Shown here: piece after piece, positions 17,517-26,385 of the stretch
Numbering within the stretch: the first letter of the stretch is position 1
Layout: each line of letters begins with the position of its first letter
From: Novacetimonas pomaceti
GTDB lineage: Bacteria > Pseudomonadota > Alphaproteobacteria > Acetobacterales > Acetobacteraceae
Assembly (NCBI RefSeq): GCF_003207955.1
Contig: NZ_NOXG01000007.1
Location: 61,869-125,868 of the forward strand
Length of the DNA stretch: 64,000 nucleotides
Direction of reading: 5' to 3'
Program-made: the position numbers and the translations under genes
Notes under the pieces: model-generated
The model's database searches: none
Told to the model about the DNA's origin: nothing
Seen by the model: only the letters and a program-made list of their open reading frames with translations

Positions 17517-19157
17517 TCAGTCGGGCATGATATGGCACTGCGCCGTGTTGTGGCTGTGGTCGTAATCGACGTTGAGGTTGCCGCCATCGCCATGCACCAT
17601 CCGGCGCGGGCGCGCCAGCAGGGGCGAGAACACGGATTTCGTCGCATCCGCGTCCGCAAGGTGCAGTCCCGCCGCCTCGGTGATGCTGTCGGGCAGGTTC
17701 CACGTCATCAGCGGCGCGTCCAGATGCGCGCGCGCGGTGTCGTACTGCGCCGGGTGGCGGGCGATCCATTGCGGTGACAGCCACATCAGGAACGGCACGG
17801 CATAGGACTGTTTCAGGTCGCCATGCTGCGGGTGGCCGGGGGTGCATTCATCCACCCGCACCCCGTGGTCCGCCACGCTGAACAGCATGTTTTCCCCCGG
17901 CGCGGCGCGCACCATGTCCGTCACCTGCGCCAGGATATGGTCGCCATAGGCGATGCTGTTGTCATATTCCGACCCGAAATGCGCAAAGGACCGGGGATAG
18001 CGGTCGCCCACATATTCGTGGCTGCCAAAGACATGCACGACGATGAAGGTATTGCCCCGCGCGCCCCGTATGGCGTCCGCGACATGGGGGAGGAGGACTT
18101 CGTCAAGCTGCGGGCGGCTCATCATCCCGCCGCTGGCGGTGGTATAGATGATGTGCCGTGCCTGTTCGGAATAGGCCCCGATCACGCTGTCATACGGGCC
18201 AAGGCGGGGATGGTTGCTGATCCACCACGTGTCGTATCCCGCCGCGTTGAACACCGAAATCAGGTCATGTTCCGTGATGCGCGACGTCAGCACCCGGTCA
18301 TATTGCGACAGGATGACCGGCACCGCCCCGACGGTATAGTCAAAGGGCGTCACCATGTCGCCAAAGCGCAGCAGCCCGTCCTCGCGCTCCATCTCCGGCG
18401 TGTCGGCCACGCCATACCCGAACAGGTGCATGTGGTCGCGCCGCGCGCTTTCGCCAATCACCAGCACCACGACATGCGGCGGGTCGCTTTCGGGCGGGGC
18501 CGCGAAACGCACCGGCTGGTGGTTCATCCGCCGTGCCATGTCGGTTACGCGCCGTGTCTCGTGCCGGCCGGCCATGTATCCCGTCGCCAGGTCCCATGGA
18601 TAGGAATGGTCGTAGTAATCCTCCATCCCGTAAAAGGGGTTGTAGTTGACGGCCCTGTGGAAATCCTCGCGGTTGAACTGCATGACCCGCGCGCCCATCG
18701 GCAGCGCCAGCAGCAGCGTGAACCACCGCAGCCAGCCATGGCGGCCCCATCCCCCCGGCAGGACCGGCCCGCGCGGCCGCGACAGGTAGGCCCCGACCCC
18801 GCCAAGGCACACCACCGCCCACGCCAGCAGCCACGGCGCGAAGGTATGCAGGTATCCCATGATGACCGGGACGGAGCAGTAGAACAGCACCAGCCACAGC
18901 TGCACCCCCGGCAGGTGGCCGGTCAGGTGGACGTAATACAGCGCCATCGGCAGCACCAGCAGCGCCGGCAGCATCGCCGCCACCACCAGCCGCCGCCGCC
19001 CCAGCAGCGCCATGAGCAGCATTTCCATCGCGACGCTGCGTGTGATGCCATGCAGCGACAGGACCGAGGGCGAAAGCGCCAGCGCGACGAGGATCCAGAA
19101 CCCGAAATCCCGATGGCGTGCGTGCGTGAACCTGCGAAGGATGGAGGCGGCTGTCAT
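17517..19157 (-). CDS. Phosphoethanolamine transferase-like membrane enzyme
   Basis: 546 aa. About five transmembrane segments fill the first 170 residues; the rest is a periplasmic sulfatase-fold domain. Signatures: VIGESARRDHMHLFGYG, DYTVGAVPVIL (the position of the nucleophilic Thr), ISNHPRLG, YDNSIAYGD and ADHGVRVDE. EptA/OpgE-type enzymes move phosphoethanolamine from phosphatidylethanolamine to lipid A or glucans. Odd points: GSHE replaces the usual GSHG, and the SDHGES box is ADHGVR. The frame stays open upstream to 19397 through a repeat copy; ATG 19157 is the natural start. Substrate not assignable. Confidence 0.75.
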   Translation of the reverse strand: MTAASILRRFTHARHRDFGFWILVALALSPSVLSLHGITRSVAMEMLLMALLGRRRLVVAAMLPALLVLPMALYYVHLTGHLPGVQLWLVLFYCSVPVIMGYLHTFAPWLLAWAVVCLGGVGAYLSRPRGPVLPGGWGRHGWLRWFTLLLALPMGARVMQFNREDFHRAVNYNPFYGMEDYYDHSYPWDLATGYMAGRHETRRVTDMARRMNHQPVRFAAPPESDPPHVVVLVIGESARRDHMHLFGYGVADTPEMEREDGLLRFGDMVTPFDYTVGAVPVILSQYDRVLTSRITEHDLISVFNAAGYDTWWISNHPRLGPYDSVIGAYSEQARHIIYTTASGGMMSRPQLDEVLLPHVADAIRGARGNTFIVVHVFGSHEYVGDRYPRSFAHFGSEYDNSIAYGDHILAQVTDMVRAAPGENMLFSVADHGVRVDECTPGHPQHGDLKQSYAVPFLMWLSPQWIARHPAQYDTARAHLDAPLMTWNLPDSITEAAGLHLADADATKSVFSPLLARPRRMVHGDGGNLNVDYDHSHNTAQCHIMPD

Positions 19158-19325
19158 GGACCCGGCGATGAAGTTTGCCGCAGGACAGCATGTGTCGTCA
19201 CGGATGCGCAATGGGTATGGGGGGACTGAAACGTTCCGCAATATCGCCCGACCGGCGCGATAATGTCCCGCCGGGGCGTGGCATGCGGGGGTGGGGATGT
19301 CGTAACCAACTGATAGAAAAGGAAT

Positions 19326-19403
19326 AAAAGTTTTTGGGTGCCGCCTTTTTTCAAAAAGGCGGCGTTCTTTGAAGCTTTTTGCAAAAAGCTTCACCAAAAA
19401 CTC
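19326..19403 (+). repeat. Composite palindromic repeat, full copy
   Basis: Best-preserved copy: AAAGTTTTTGGGTG, the CCGCC hairpin, the GAAGC hairpin, and CACCAAAAACT. One of two copies that lie between divergent genes. Confidence 0.9.
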
Positions 19404-19523
19404 TTTTTACATCACGCGCCATGTTTCGCGGGCGCCTGCGCGCATGTCGCCGCTTGGCGATCGCGCCCCGCCCTGATATGGCGGGGGACCGTGCCCCACA
19501 GACCGTTCGGATGGTTTTGCCCC

Positions 19524-20615
19524 GTGACCGACACCGCGCGCGACCCTGCGCCAGCCCTGCCCCACAGCCTTGCGCCCCATGACGCCGCCCTCCATGACAC
19601 CGCGCTGGACGCGGACCTGCCGGTGCGGATCGCGGCGCTGTACCAGTTCACCCCCATGGCCGATCCCGTGGCCCTGCGCGGCGTGCTGGAACGCGAATGC
19701 GTCGCCCATGGCGTGCGCGGGACGCTGCTGCTGGCGGCTGAGGGGATCAACGGCACCATCGCGGGCAGTGATGCGGGCATCGGCCATGTCCTGTCGCATA
19801 TCCGCGCCCTGCCGGGCTGCGCCGACCTGGATGTCAAGGAAACCCGCGCCGCCAGCCTGCCGTTCCATCGCATGAAGGTACGGCTCAAGCGCGAGATCGT
19901 GACGATGGGCGTGCCCGGCATCGACCCCCGCCACGATGCGGGCCATTATGTGGAGGCGGCGCAGTGGAACGACCTGATTTCGGACCCCGATACCATCGTG
20001 ATCGACACCCGCAATGATTACGAGGTCGCGGTCGGCACCTTTGCCGGGGCGATCAACCCGCGCACCCGGACGTTCCGCGAATTCCCCGACTGGTTCCGCG
20101 CCCGCCGCGCGGAACTGCTGTCGCAGGGGCGCGCCCCGAAAATCGCGATGTTCTGCACCGGCGGGATCCGGTGTGAAAAGGCGACCGCCTTTGTCCGGGC
20201 CGAAGGGATCGACAACGTGTTCCACCTGCGCGGCGGCATCCTGAAATACCTCGAGACCGTGCCACGGGCGCAGAGCCTGTGGGAGGGCGAGTGCTTCGTC
20301 TTTGACCAGCGCGTGACGGTCACCCACGACCTTGAACGCGGCACGCATGAACTGTGCCATGCCTGCCGCATGCCCGTCAGCGTGGCGGACCAGGCATCCC
20401 CCCATTACGTGCCGGGCGTCAGCTGTCCCGCCTGCCATGACCGGCGCGACGCGACCCGCCGCGCGCGGTATGCCGAACGCGAACGCCAGACCCGTCTGGC
20501 GGCGGCGCGGGGGCAGTCCCACCTGGGCGCGATGCCACGGCGCGATGCCGCCCCGTCGGGCGACGCCCCCGGTCCGGACACGGACGCGGGGAAGGGATGT
20601 GGCGGCCATGGCTGA
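19524..20615 (+). CDS. trhO: tRNA uridine(34) hydroxylase TrhO (rhodanese domain, UPF0176)
   Basis: 363 aa. The N-terminal part (ALYQFTPMADP, EGINGTIAG) is the TrhO-specific domain. The rhodanese domain has VIDTRNDYEVAVG and the active-site loop FCTGGIRCEKAT with the catalytic Cys. A Cys-rich end follows (ELCHACRMPVS, SCPACHDRR). TrhO uses O2 to make 5-hydroxyuridine in tRNA wobble positions. The start is a GTG at 19524, because no ATG precedes the conserved core after the repeat; its ribosome site is weak. The downstream GNAT gene overlaps by 8 bp. Confidence 0.85.
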   Translation: MTDTARDPAPALPHSLAPHDAALHDTALDADLPVRIAALYQFTPMADPVALRGVLERECVAHGVRGTLLLAAEGINGTIAGSDAGIGHVLSHIRALPGCADLDVKETRAASLPFHRMKVRLKREIVTMGVPGIDPRHDAGHYVEAAQWNDLISDPDTIVIDTRNDYEVAVGTFAGAINPRTRTFREFPDWFRARRAELLSQGRAPKIAMFCTGGIRCEKATAFVRAEGIDNVFHLRGGILKYLETVPRAQSLWEGECFVFDQRVTVTHDLERGTHELCHACRMPVSVADQASPHYVPGVSCPACHDRRDATRRARYAERERQTRLAAARGQSHLGAMPRRDAAPSGDAPGPDTDAGKGCGGHG

Positions 20616-21192
20616 ACCCGTCCGCCCCGATGCGCTGGAGGTGGGGGTCATGCTGTCCCCCGTCACGCGCATGGATGCGGACGACCTGATCGCGGGCAAC
20701 CGCGCCAGCCGGGATTTCCATGCCCCGTGGGTCGCCCCGTTTACCGACCGCGACGGGTTCGACGCATGGTTCCAGCAGGTGGTGACCGGGGCGAATGTCG
20801 CGCTGGTGGCCCGCCGCGCCGACGCGCAGGCGGCCGATGGTCCGGGTGATGGCCTAAGCGGGGCGGTGATCGGTGTCCTGACACTCAGCCAGATTACCCA
20901 TGGCACGTTCTGCAGCGCCTATCTGGGATATTACGCCATGCAGCCGCAGGCGGGGCGGGGCCTGATGACGCAGGCGCTGCGCATGACGGTGCGCCATGCC
21001 TTTGACCTGCTGGGCCTGCACCGGCTGGAGGCCAACATCCAGCCCGCCAACCTGCCCTCCATCGCGCTGGTGCGGCGCGTGGGTTTCCGGTGCGAGGGGT
21101 TTTCGCCGCGCTACCTGTTCATTGACGGCGCATGGCGCGACCATGAACGCTGGGCCATCCTGTCGGACGACCCGGCCGGCATGGCGGCCTAG
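20608..21192 (+). CDS. GNAT N-acetyltransferase, RimJ/RimL type
   Basis: 194 aa. Acetyl-CoA loop QPQAGRGLMTQAL, then LGLHRLEANIQPANLPS and ALVRRVGFRCEGFSPRYL, all typical of ribosomal-protein alanine acetyltransferases. It acts in the cytoplasm on a protein N-terminus, with substrate unknown. ATG 20608 overlaps trhO and has GAAGGGA upstream, so coupled translation is likely. A tRNA/ribosome-maintenance theme for the pair is inference. Confidence 0.85.
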   Translation: MAEPVRPDALEVGVMLSPVTRMDADDLIAGNRASRDFHAPWVAPFTDRDGFDAWFQQVVTGANVALVARRADAQAADGPGDGLSGAVIGVLTLSQITHGTFCSAYLGYYAMQPQAGRGLMTQALRMTVRHAFDLLGLHRLEANIQPANLPSIALVRRVGFRCEGFSPRYLFIDGAWRDHERWAILSDDPAGMAA

Positions 21193-21523
21193 GGCGCGCG
21201 CCTGTCGCCATGACCGCTCCGTATCTGGAAAGACGGCCTCAAGGATATCCTGAAACCATAAAGGTTTTTTGGTGAAGCTTTTTGCAAAAAGCTTCGAAAG
21301 AACATCGCCTTTTTAGATAAAAGGCAACACCCGGAAACTTTTATTATTTTATCGGCAGGGTATTTTCAGGCCACCCCTGCAACGCACGCTGCGCACCCGC
21401 GTGGCGCGATGGCGGGACATGGCGACGATATCTTGCAGGATATGGACAGCGGGGTGCGTGGCGGACCACGCCTTGGGGCATCCCCGGCCCACCCCTGAAA
21501 CGCACGCGATGGCGGGTGGGGCG
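21193..21523. other. Convergent intergenic stretch with a repeat copy
   Basis: 331 bp between the GNAT gene and a small minus-strand membrane gene. It holds one repeat copy (21259-21343). The remainder (about 21344-21523) shows no recognisable gene or RNA. Confidence 0.5.
21259..21343 (-). repeat. Composite palindromic repeat copy
   Basis: AAAGGTTTTTTGGTGAAGC hairpin, a second decayed hairpin (CGCCTTTTTAGATAAAAGGC), and GGAAACTTTT. Confidence 0.8.
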
Positions 21524-21721
21524 TTACTGCTTGTCGCGGCCGCCGGTGATGTTGATGATCCCCAGGCCCAGCAGGCCAAGCCCGGCCAGTCCCTCGGCCA
21601 CCATCCATGCCATCGGGCCGATGCCTTCGGCCGTCATGCCGCGCACCAGCACGCCGATGCTGCCGACCATCAGCAGAAGCGAAAGGATGGTGCCCCATTT
21701 TACGATCTTGCCGCGATTCAT
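21524..21721 (-). CDS. Small two-helix membrane protein
   Basis: 65 aa with two hydrophobic segments (GTILSLLLMVGSIGVLVRG and VAEGLAGLGLLGLGIINI) and a polar end (TGGRDKQ). Probably inner-membrane. No family recognised. Confidence 0.6.
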   Translation of the reverse strand: MNRGKIVKWGTILSLLLMVGSIGVLVRGMTAEGIGPMAWMVAEGLAGLGLLGLGIINITGGRDKQ

Positions 21722-21883
21722 TGTATTCCTGCCTTACGCCTCCGACGGTCGGCCCGGAAACCGGGCAACCTTGACCACCCTATCACCACGGCGCGGCCCA
21801 CGTCCAAACCGACCCGCATGCGCAACATGGCGCGCACCCGCGCGGCGCAGTGCTCGGCCCGTGCGGGGCGGGGAAGGCGGCTT

Positions 21884-22060
21884 TCAGCCCGCGGCAAGCT
21901 GATCGGGGGTAAACCATCTGTCATCGCCGGTCTGGTCACTGCGGACGCGCATCTGCCCGTTATCGATGATTTCCACGACCGTGCCGCGCGCGCCCTCCCA
22001 ATGGGGGTCGGACACCGCATCCTTGCGCACCACGACGACATCCCCGTCCTTGAAAGCCAT
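21884..22060 (-). CDS. Small SH3/KOW-like protein
   Basis: 58 aa, starting MAFKDGDVVVVRKDAVSDP and ending WFTPDQLAAG. The Gly-Asp-Val-Val start and the RGTVVEII strand resemble small SH3/KOW-like beta-barrels. ATG 22060 chosen; an extension to 22141 is less likely. Role unknown. Confidence 0.6.
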   Translation of the reverse strand: MAFKDGDVVVVRKDAVSDPHWEGARGTVVEIIDNGQMRVRSDQTGDDRWFTPDQLAAG

Positions 22061-22279
22061 CCTGTCCCTCTCATCTGTGGTTGATCCGCTGCCCCAAGGA
22101 AAGCCGCCCCCCGCCGCCGCGTCAAGAAGGCGTGATCGCATGGCCGTGGCCCGCCCATGGCGGCCCGCGGCAGGGGCGCGCGGCCCGGGTCGGGGTTTCA
22201 GCGGCGGTGTCTCCGGCCCTGATGTCCCGGCGGCAGGCGGCAGGCGGCATGCGGCATGCCACCCGCCCGTCAGGTCCCG

Positions 22280-22771
22280 TCATTCATGCGTCGCGGGGTC
22301 GTGGGGGGCGTCCTCGGCCACGGGGGCGGGCTGCGGGCGCACGAGCCAGTAGACGATGCCCAGCGACAGGATGGAGGCCGACAGCGCCAGCATTTCCATG
22401 ACGTTCACCTCCTTGAGGTCAAGGACGATGAACTTGCGCACTGTCGCCAGCATGCCGATCAGCAGGACGGAGCGCATGCGGATCATGCTGTGTGGCTGCG
22501 CATCGGGCAGGACAAGGATCGAATGCCTGAATTCCAGTGCGATCAGCACGGTAAAGAACATGCCGAAGATGCTCTGGATCACTTCGGGGCTGGTGGGGGT
22601 CAGCCCGGTGCCCAGCAGCATTTCCCCCACCGCGATCACGACATGGACCAGCGACGTGCCCGCGATGATGATGATCAGCAGCGTCAGCACCAGCATGACG
22701 CCTTCCTCGAACAGGTCGAACAGGTGGGAAATCCGGAACAGGCCGGGCAGGCGCGTCATCATCGGGCGCAT
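22280..22771 (-). CDS. psiE: PsiE family phosphate-starvation-inducible protein
   Basis: 163 aa with four hydrophobic segments and the PsiE core: LFDLFEEGVMLVLTLLI, FTVLIALEFRHSI, RSVLLIGMLATVRKFIVLDL. PsiE proteins are inner-membrane proteins induced by phosphate limitation in enterobacteria, of unknown biochemistry. AAGGATTGG precedes ATG 22771. Divergent from the S24 regulator gene. The phosphate link is from the family, not from visible Pho boxes. Confidence 0.8.
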   Translation of the reverse strand: MRPMMTRLPGLFRISHLFDLFEEGVMLVLTLLIIIIAGTSLVHVVIAVGEMLLGTGLTPTSPEVIQSIFGMFFTVLIALEFRHSILVLPDAQPHSMIRMRSVLLIGMLATVRKFIVLDLKEVNVMEMLALSASILSLGIVYWLVRPQPAPVAEDAPHDPATHE

Positions 22772-23088
22772 CCAATCCTTGGAACGGGGTCTGGGACTGT
22801 GGGGTGGAAAAAAAGGGGGCTGGGGGTTCAGGGGGGACCGCATGCAGGGGCAGGGGCGCAGGGGCAGGGGCGCAGGGACAGGGGCGCGCCGGCCCATCCT
22901 ATCACGCCCCCCGCCACCAAGAAAGTTCACCCCCGCCGCCCCGTCATGCCATGCCCGCCCACCGCCCGTCCGGGGTGGCGCGGGTGGCCACGACCCTTGC
23001 GAAGGATGCCGCCGGGTGAAAGGATGCGCGCGAAGGTCCCCCACCAAGGATCTGGACATTTCCCGCCCCTGCCGACAAGACATTGCCC
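22772..23088. promoter_or_regulatory. Divergent intergenic region with G-rich tandem repeat
   Basis: 317 bp between psiE and the S24 regulator; it must carry both promoters. A G-rich 14-bp unit (GCAGGGGCAGGGGC) repeats three times at 22844-22885. No operator palindrome was recognised by eye. Confidence 0.45.
22844..22885. repeat. Three 14-bp G-rich tandem units
   Basis: Units at 22844, 22858 and 22872; the third has one change. Runs of G4 could form a G-quadruplex on the plus strand. Confidence 0.7.
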
Positions 23089-23871
23089 ATGGCCGTATCC
23101 TCATCCCCCCCGCCTTTCCCTGAACAGCAGCCGGTGTCCGCGCGGCTCAAGGCGTTGCGCGAACGCGCGGGATACAGCATCCGCGCGCTGGCGCAGGATC
23201 TGGGGATGGGGCACAAATTCTCCAGCTATTCGTTTTACGAACAGAAGCTGAAGAAGGAATACCTGCCGGTCGACCTGGTGCGCCGGCTTGTCCCGCTGCT
23301 GTGTGAACGTGGCGACCCGCCGATTACCGCAAGCGAGGTCTGGGCCCTGTCGGGGGTCATTCCCGGCGGGTCGGACCTGAATGACGGCATCGCGCGCGCC
23401 GCCCGCGCGCAGGCCCCGCGCCGCAATGCCGACGGGACCATCACCATCAACGAATACGACATCACCCCCCATGCCGGCAGCGGCGCGATCGTGGAGGAAA
23501 CCGCCAGCGGGTCGGGCGAAGGCCACGCCAGCGTGGCGGCGTGGCACATGCCGCGCGCGTTTGTCGAAAACTATGTCTCCGACCCGTCATCGCTTGCGAT
23601 CATCCGGGTGTCGGGCAATTCGATGGAGCCCGATTTCATGGCGGGCGACCGGGTGCTGGTGGATACCGCGCACCGCGTGCCCTCGCCCGACGGGGTGTAC
23701 GTGCTGTGGAACGGGCTGGGCGTCGTGCTGAAACAATTGATGCTGGTGCCGCATTCCAACCCGCCGCGCATCCGCATCATCAGCGTCAACCAGACCTATC
23801 CCATGGACGAGGTCAATGCCGAGGACCTGGTCATCAACGGCCGCGTGGTGGGCAAGTGGGTGTGGAAATAG
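23089..23871 (+). CDS. XRE-type transcriptional regulator with S24 (LexA/CI) peptidase domain
   Basis: 260 aa. A helix-turn-helix-like N-terminus (LKALRERAGYSIRALAQDLG) and an S24 domain whose nucleophile lies in GNSMEPDFMAGDRVLVD and whose Lys is probably in VVLKQLM. Architecture matches phage CI/LexA-like repressors that self-cleave under DNA damage, although a non-cleaved regulator is possible. ATG 23089 chosen (23083 also possible). No phage genes lie nearby, so it looks like a domesticated regulator. Targets unknown. Confidence 0.8.
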   Translation: MAVSSSPPPFPEQQPVSARLKALRERAGYSIRALAQDLGMGHKFSSYSFYEQKLKKEYLPVDLVRRLVPLLCERGDPPITASEVWALSGVIPGGSDLNDGIARAARAQAPRRNADGTITINEYDITPHAGSGAIVEETASGSGEGHASVAAWHMPRAFVENYVSDPSSLAIIRVSGNSMEPDFMAGDRVLVDTAHRVPSPDGVYVLWNGLGVVLKQLMLVPHSNPPRIRIISVNQTYPMDEVNAEDLVINGRVVGKWVWK

Positions 23872-24064
23872 GCGCGCCGCATGCCATGGCGGGGCGGGTT
23901 ACGGGGCGACCGGCCCCCCGCGCCATGATTTCGGTCAAACATGCGCATGCCCATCCCACCGCACAGTCATGCAGCACGCGCCTATGGCAGCGCGGTGGGA
24001 TCATCCCCATACTATGACCGACGCCGTGAATGACACGGCACCTTAAGTTGCAAGGATAACGGAC

Positions 24065-24250
24065 ATGACCAAAAAAGCCGAGACACAGGGCCCCGACGCC
24101 CAGGGCAAGTTCTCCCTCGCGGTCAGCGTGGGCGGCGTGACGACGACGATCGGCGGCTTCTCCTCCAAGATGGAAGGCGAGGATTACGCGGTGTCGTTCC
24201 TGCGCCGCATCAAGGAACTGGCAAAGGAAGACGGCCGCACCGTCGCCTGA
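24065..24250 (+). CDS. Small conserved-type hypothetical protein
   Basis: 61 aa: MTKKAETQGPDAQGKFSLAV, then a beta-rich segment VGGVTTTIGGF and a charged helix (RRIKELAKEDGRTVA). AAGGATAACGGAC precedes the ATG, and a very strong terminator follows within 25 bp, so it is a well-delimited single gene. Function unknown. Confidence 0.7.
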   Translation: MTKKAETQGPDAQGKFSLAVSVGGVTTTIGGFSSKMEGEDYAVSFLRRIKELAKEDGRTVA

Positions 24251-24273
24251 TTGCCTTTTCCGGCATGACGCGA

Positions 24274-24309
24274 ACGGGGTCGGATCCAGTGGGTCCGGCC
24301 CCGTTTTTT
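24274..24309 (+). terminator. Strong Rho-independent terminator
   Basis: 14-bp stem starting ACGGGG and closing CCCCGT with G-U pairs, then six T. Directly downstream of the 61-aa gene. Confidence 0.88.
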
Positions 24310-24380
24310 ATTGGCGGTCCTGCCGCGTGCGGATACGCGGGTGCGGCTTTCTGTAAAGTGGATTTGTAAGACGGGGCATT

Positions 24381-25211
24381 GTGCTGGCCAGGGCGGATAT
24401 GCACGATGTTTTCGGTCGTGGCTGGCAAAAGCGGGAGGGGCGGGTGCTTGTTCATGAAGCGGAAGAGCGCAACGCCATCATCGACAGGCGCCTTGGCTGC
24501 TCTCTGGCGGCCGTTGCCGGTGCGGTGAACGCCGCCGGGTTTCTTGCCGTCGGGTATTATTCGGCCAACATGACCGGAAATGTCTCGGCCCTGGCAGGTG
24601 GCCTGCATGAAGGCCGCATGGGAATGGTCCTGTCCTGCTGTGGGCTGGTTGTGGCCTTTGTCGCTGGCGCCGTGCTTTCGGCGCTGCTGGTCAATGCGGG
24701 GCGACGTCGCCGCCTGCCGTCGATCTATGCCCGCAGTATCCTGCTGGAGGGCTGCCTGCTCGGGCTTCTGGGGGCGATGGACCTGCTGTTCCCGGTCCAG
24801 CCACGCGGCCCGACGCTGGCCTATGGGCTGAGCTTTCTCATGGGGCTGCAGAATGCCACGGTCACGCGCATTTCCGGCGCGCGCGTCCGCACCACCCACA
24901 TGACGGGAATGCTGACCGATGTCGGGCTGGAACTGGCGGACTGGCTGGATGGGTTCTTTCATCCGGTCAGTCCGGCCCGGCGGGCGGGCACATGCGAGCG
25001 GCTGGGCCTTCATGCCGCAATCGTCCTTTCCTTCACGCTGGGCGGCATTGGCGGGGCGTTCCTGTATGGCTGGTGGTCCGGCCTGCTGCTTCTGCTGCTG
25101 GCGGGACTTCTGGCCTGTCTTGCCCTGCCGGGGGCGCTGTCGCATCAACAGATGGCGGACCATGAAGCGGCCCCGGTTCCGACCGTGTCCGCCCCCGCAA
25201 GGCATCAATGA
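24381..25211 (+). CDS. YoaK/DUF1275 family membrane protein
   Basis: 276 aa, about six transmembrane segments. Family hallmarks: VAGAVNAAGFLAVGYYSANM followed by TGNVSALAG, and GLQNATVTRISGARVRTTHM followed by TGMLTDVG. Function of the family is unknown; it is in the inner membrane. Start is GTG 24381 or ATG 24399. The C-terminus has a short Pro/Ala tail. It stands alone between a terminator and hchA. Confidence 0.85.
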   Translation: MLARADMHDVFGRGWQKREGRVLVHEAEERNAIIDRRLGCSLAAVAGAVNAAGFLAVGYYSANMTGNVSALAGGLHEGRMGMVLSCCGLVVAFVAGAVLSALLVNAGRRRRLPSIYARSILLEGCLLGLLGAMDLLFPVQPRGPTLAYGLSFLMGLQNATVTRISGARVRTTHMTGMLTDVGLELADWLDGFFHPVSPARRAGTCERLGLHAAIVLSFTLGGIGGAFLYGWWSGLLLLLLAGLLACLALPGALSHQQMADHEAAPVPTVSAPARHQ

Positions 25212-25405
25212 CGTGCAATCCTGCGTTTCATGACCCCGGACCCGCAGGCGATCAGGGCGATCATGAGGGATTTCCCTCATTCATCTCTTCCGCGAAGCAA
25301 CGTATGGTTCCCTGCATGCCCTGCCGCACTTTCTGATCGAGGAGACGCCGCAAGGTCTGGCCGTAAGCCGGTCGCCCGCGACTGGCTGACAACAGGAGGA
25401 TACCC

Positions 25406-26275
25406 ATGAATGATGAACAGCCGAGCCGTAAGCCGGTGCCCGACCGGGCCGAGGATAACGCCTTCTTCCCGTCGGAATATTCCCTGACCCAATATACGTC
25501 TTCAAGGACCGATTTTGACGGCACCACCTATCCTGAGCCCTATACGGGCGGAAAGTGGAAGATCCTGATGATCGGCACGCAGGAGCGGTATCTGATGATG
25601 AAAGACGGCGAGTTCTTCTCGACGGGCAATCATCCGGTCGAAATGCTTCTGCCCATGTATCATCTGGACGCGGCGGGGTTTGAGATCGATATCGCGACCA
25701 TCTCCGGCGATCCGGTGAAGTTCGAGTGGTGGGCCTTCCCGCATGAAGATGAGGCCGTCAGGTCGATCTACAAGAAATACGAAAAGCAGCTCAAGGCGCC
25801 GAAGACGCTTGCCGACGTGATAGGCGAAGGCTTCACCGCCGAAACGCCGTATCTCGGCGTGTTCATTCCGGGTGGTCATGGTGTTCTCAATGGTGTGCCA
25901 TTCAGCAGACAGGTCGGTGATATCCTGCGTTGGGCACAGACCAACGGGCGCTTCACGATCTCGCTCTGTCATGGACCCGCCAGCCTGCTGGCGACAGCGG
26001 TCGATGGTGGCAGGTTCGCATACGAAGGTTATGAGATGTGCGTATTTCCAGACAGTCTGGATACCGGGGCCAATATCGAAATCGGCTACATCCCGGGTCC
26101 GCTGGCGTGGCTGGTCGGTGAAAACCTTCGAAAATACAACGTAAAAATCGTCAACACGGGGATCACCGGCCAGGTGCATCGTGATCGTCACCTGCTGACG
26201 GGCGATAGCCCGCTGGCGTCGAACAGTCTCGGCAAGCTGGCGGCTGAAGTCCTGCTTGAGGCTGCCAGAAAATAA
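25406..26275 (+). CDS. hchA: Hsp31/HchA, glyoxalase III / protein deglycase
   Basis: 289 aa, the size of E. coli Hsp31. The catalytic Cys is in SLCHGPASLLA; the family-specific KFEWWAFPHEDEAV carries other active-site and metal-site residues. Converts methylglyoxal to D-lactate, and is reported to act as a chaperone and deglycase. AGGAGGATACCC precedes the ATG. It is slightly less GC-rich than its neighbours, so possible transfer. A 13-bp string (GCCGTAAGCCGGT) occurs both upstream (about 25360) and within the start of the gene, a local duplication. Confidence 0.92.
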   Translation: MNDEQPSRKPVPDRAEDNAFFPSEYSLTQYTSSRTDFDGTTYPEPYTGGKWKILMIGTQERYLMMKDGEFFSTGNHPVEMLLPMYHLDAAGFEIDIATISGDPVKFEWWAFPHEDEAVRSIYKKYEKQLKAPKTLADVIGEGFTAETPYLGVFIPGGHGVLNGVPFSRQVGDILRWAQTNGRFTISLCHGPASLLATAVDGGRFAYEGYEMCVFPDSLDTGANIEIGYIPGPLAWLVGENLRKYNVKIVNTGITGQVHRDRHLLTGDSPLASNSLGKLAAEVLLEAARK

Positions 26276-26385
26276 ACCCGCCCACGCGGTCGCGGGCAGA
26301 TCCCGTTGCCTGCGACCGTGGGATTCTCCAGCATGCTCCCGCTGTATCCGCATGGCGCAAGGTCCGGATATTCCGAACCCATCCC

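Noticed and set aside
19407..20906. Long minus-strand frame over trhO and the GNAT gene
   Set aside because: Antisense shadow; the plus-strand products match known families end to end.
26276..26385. CCCACG...CGTGGG hairpin between hchA and the 814-aa gene
   Set aside because: The stem is imperfect and lacks a T-run; too weak to call a terminator.
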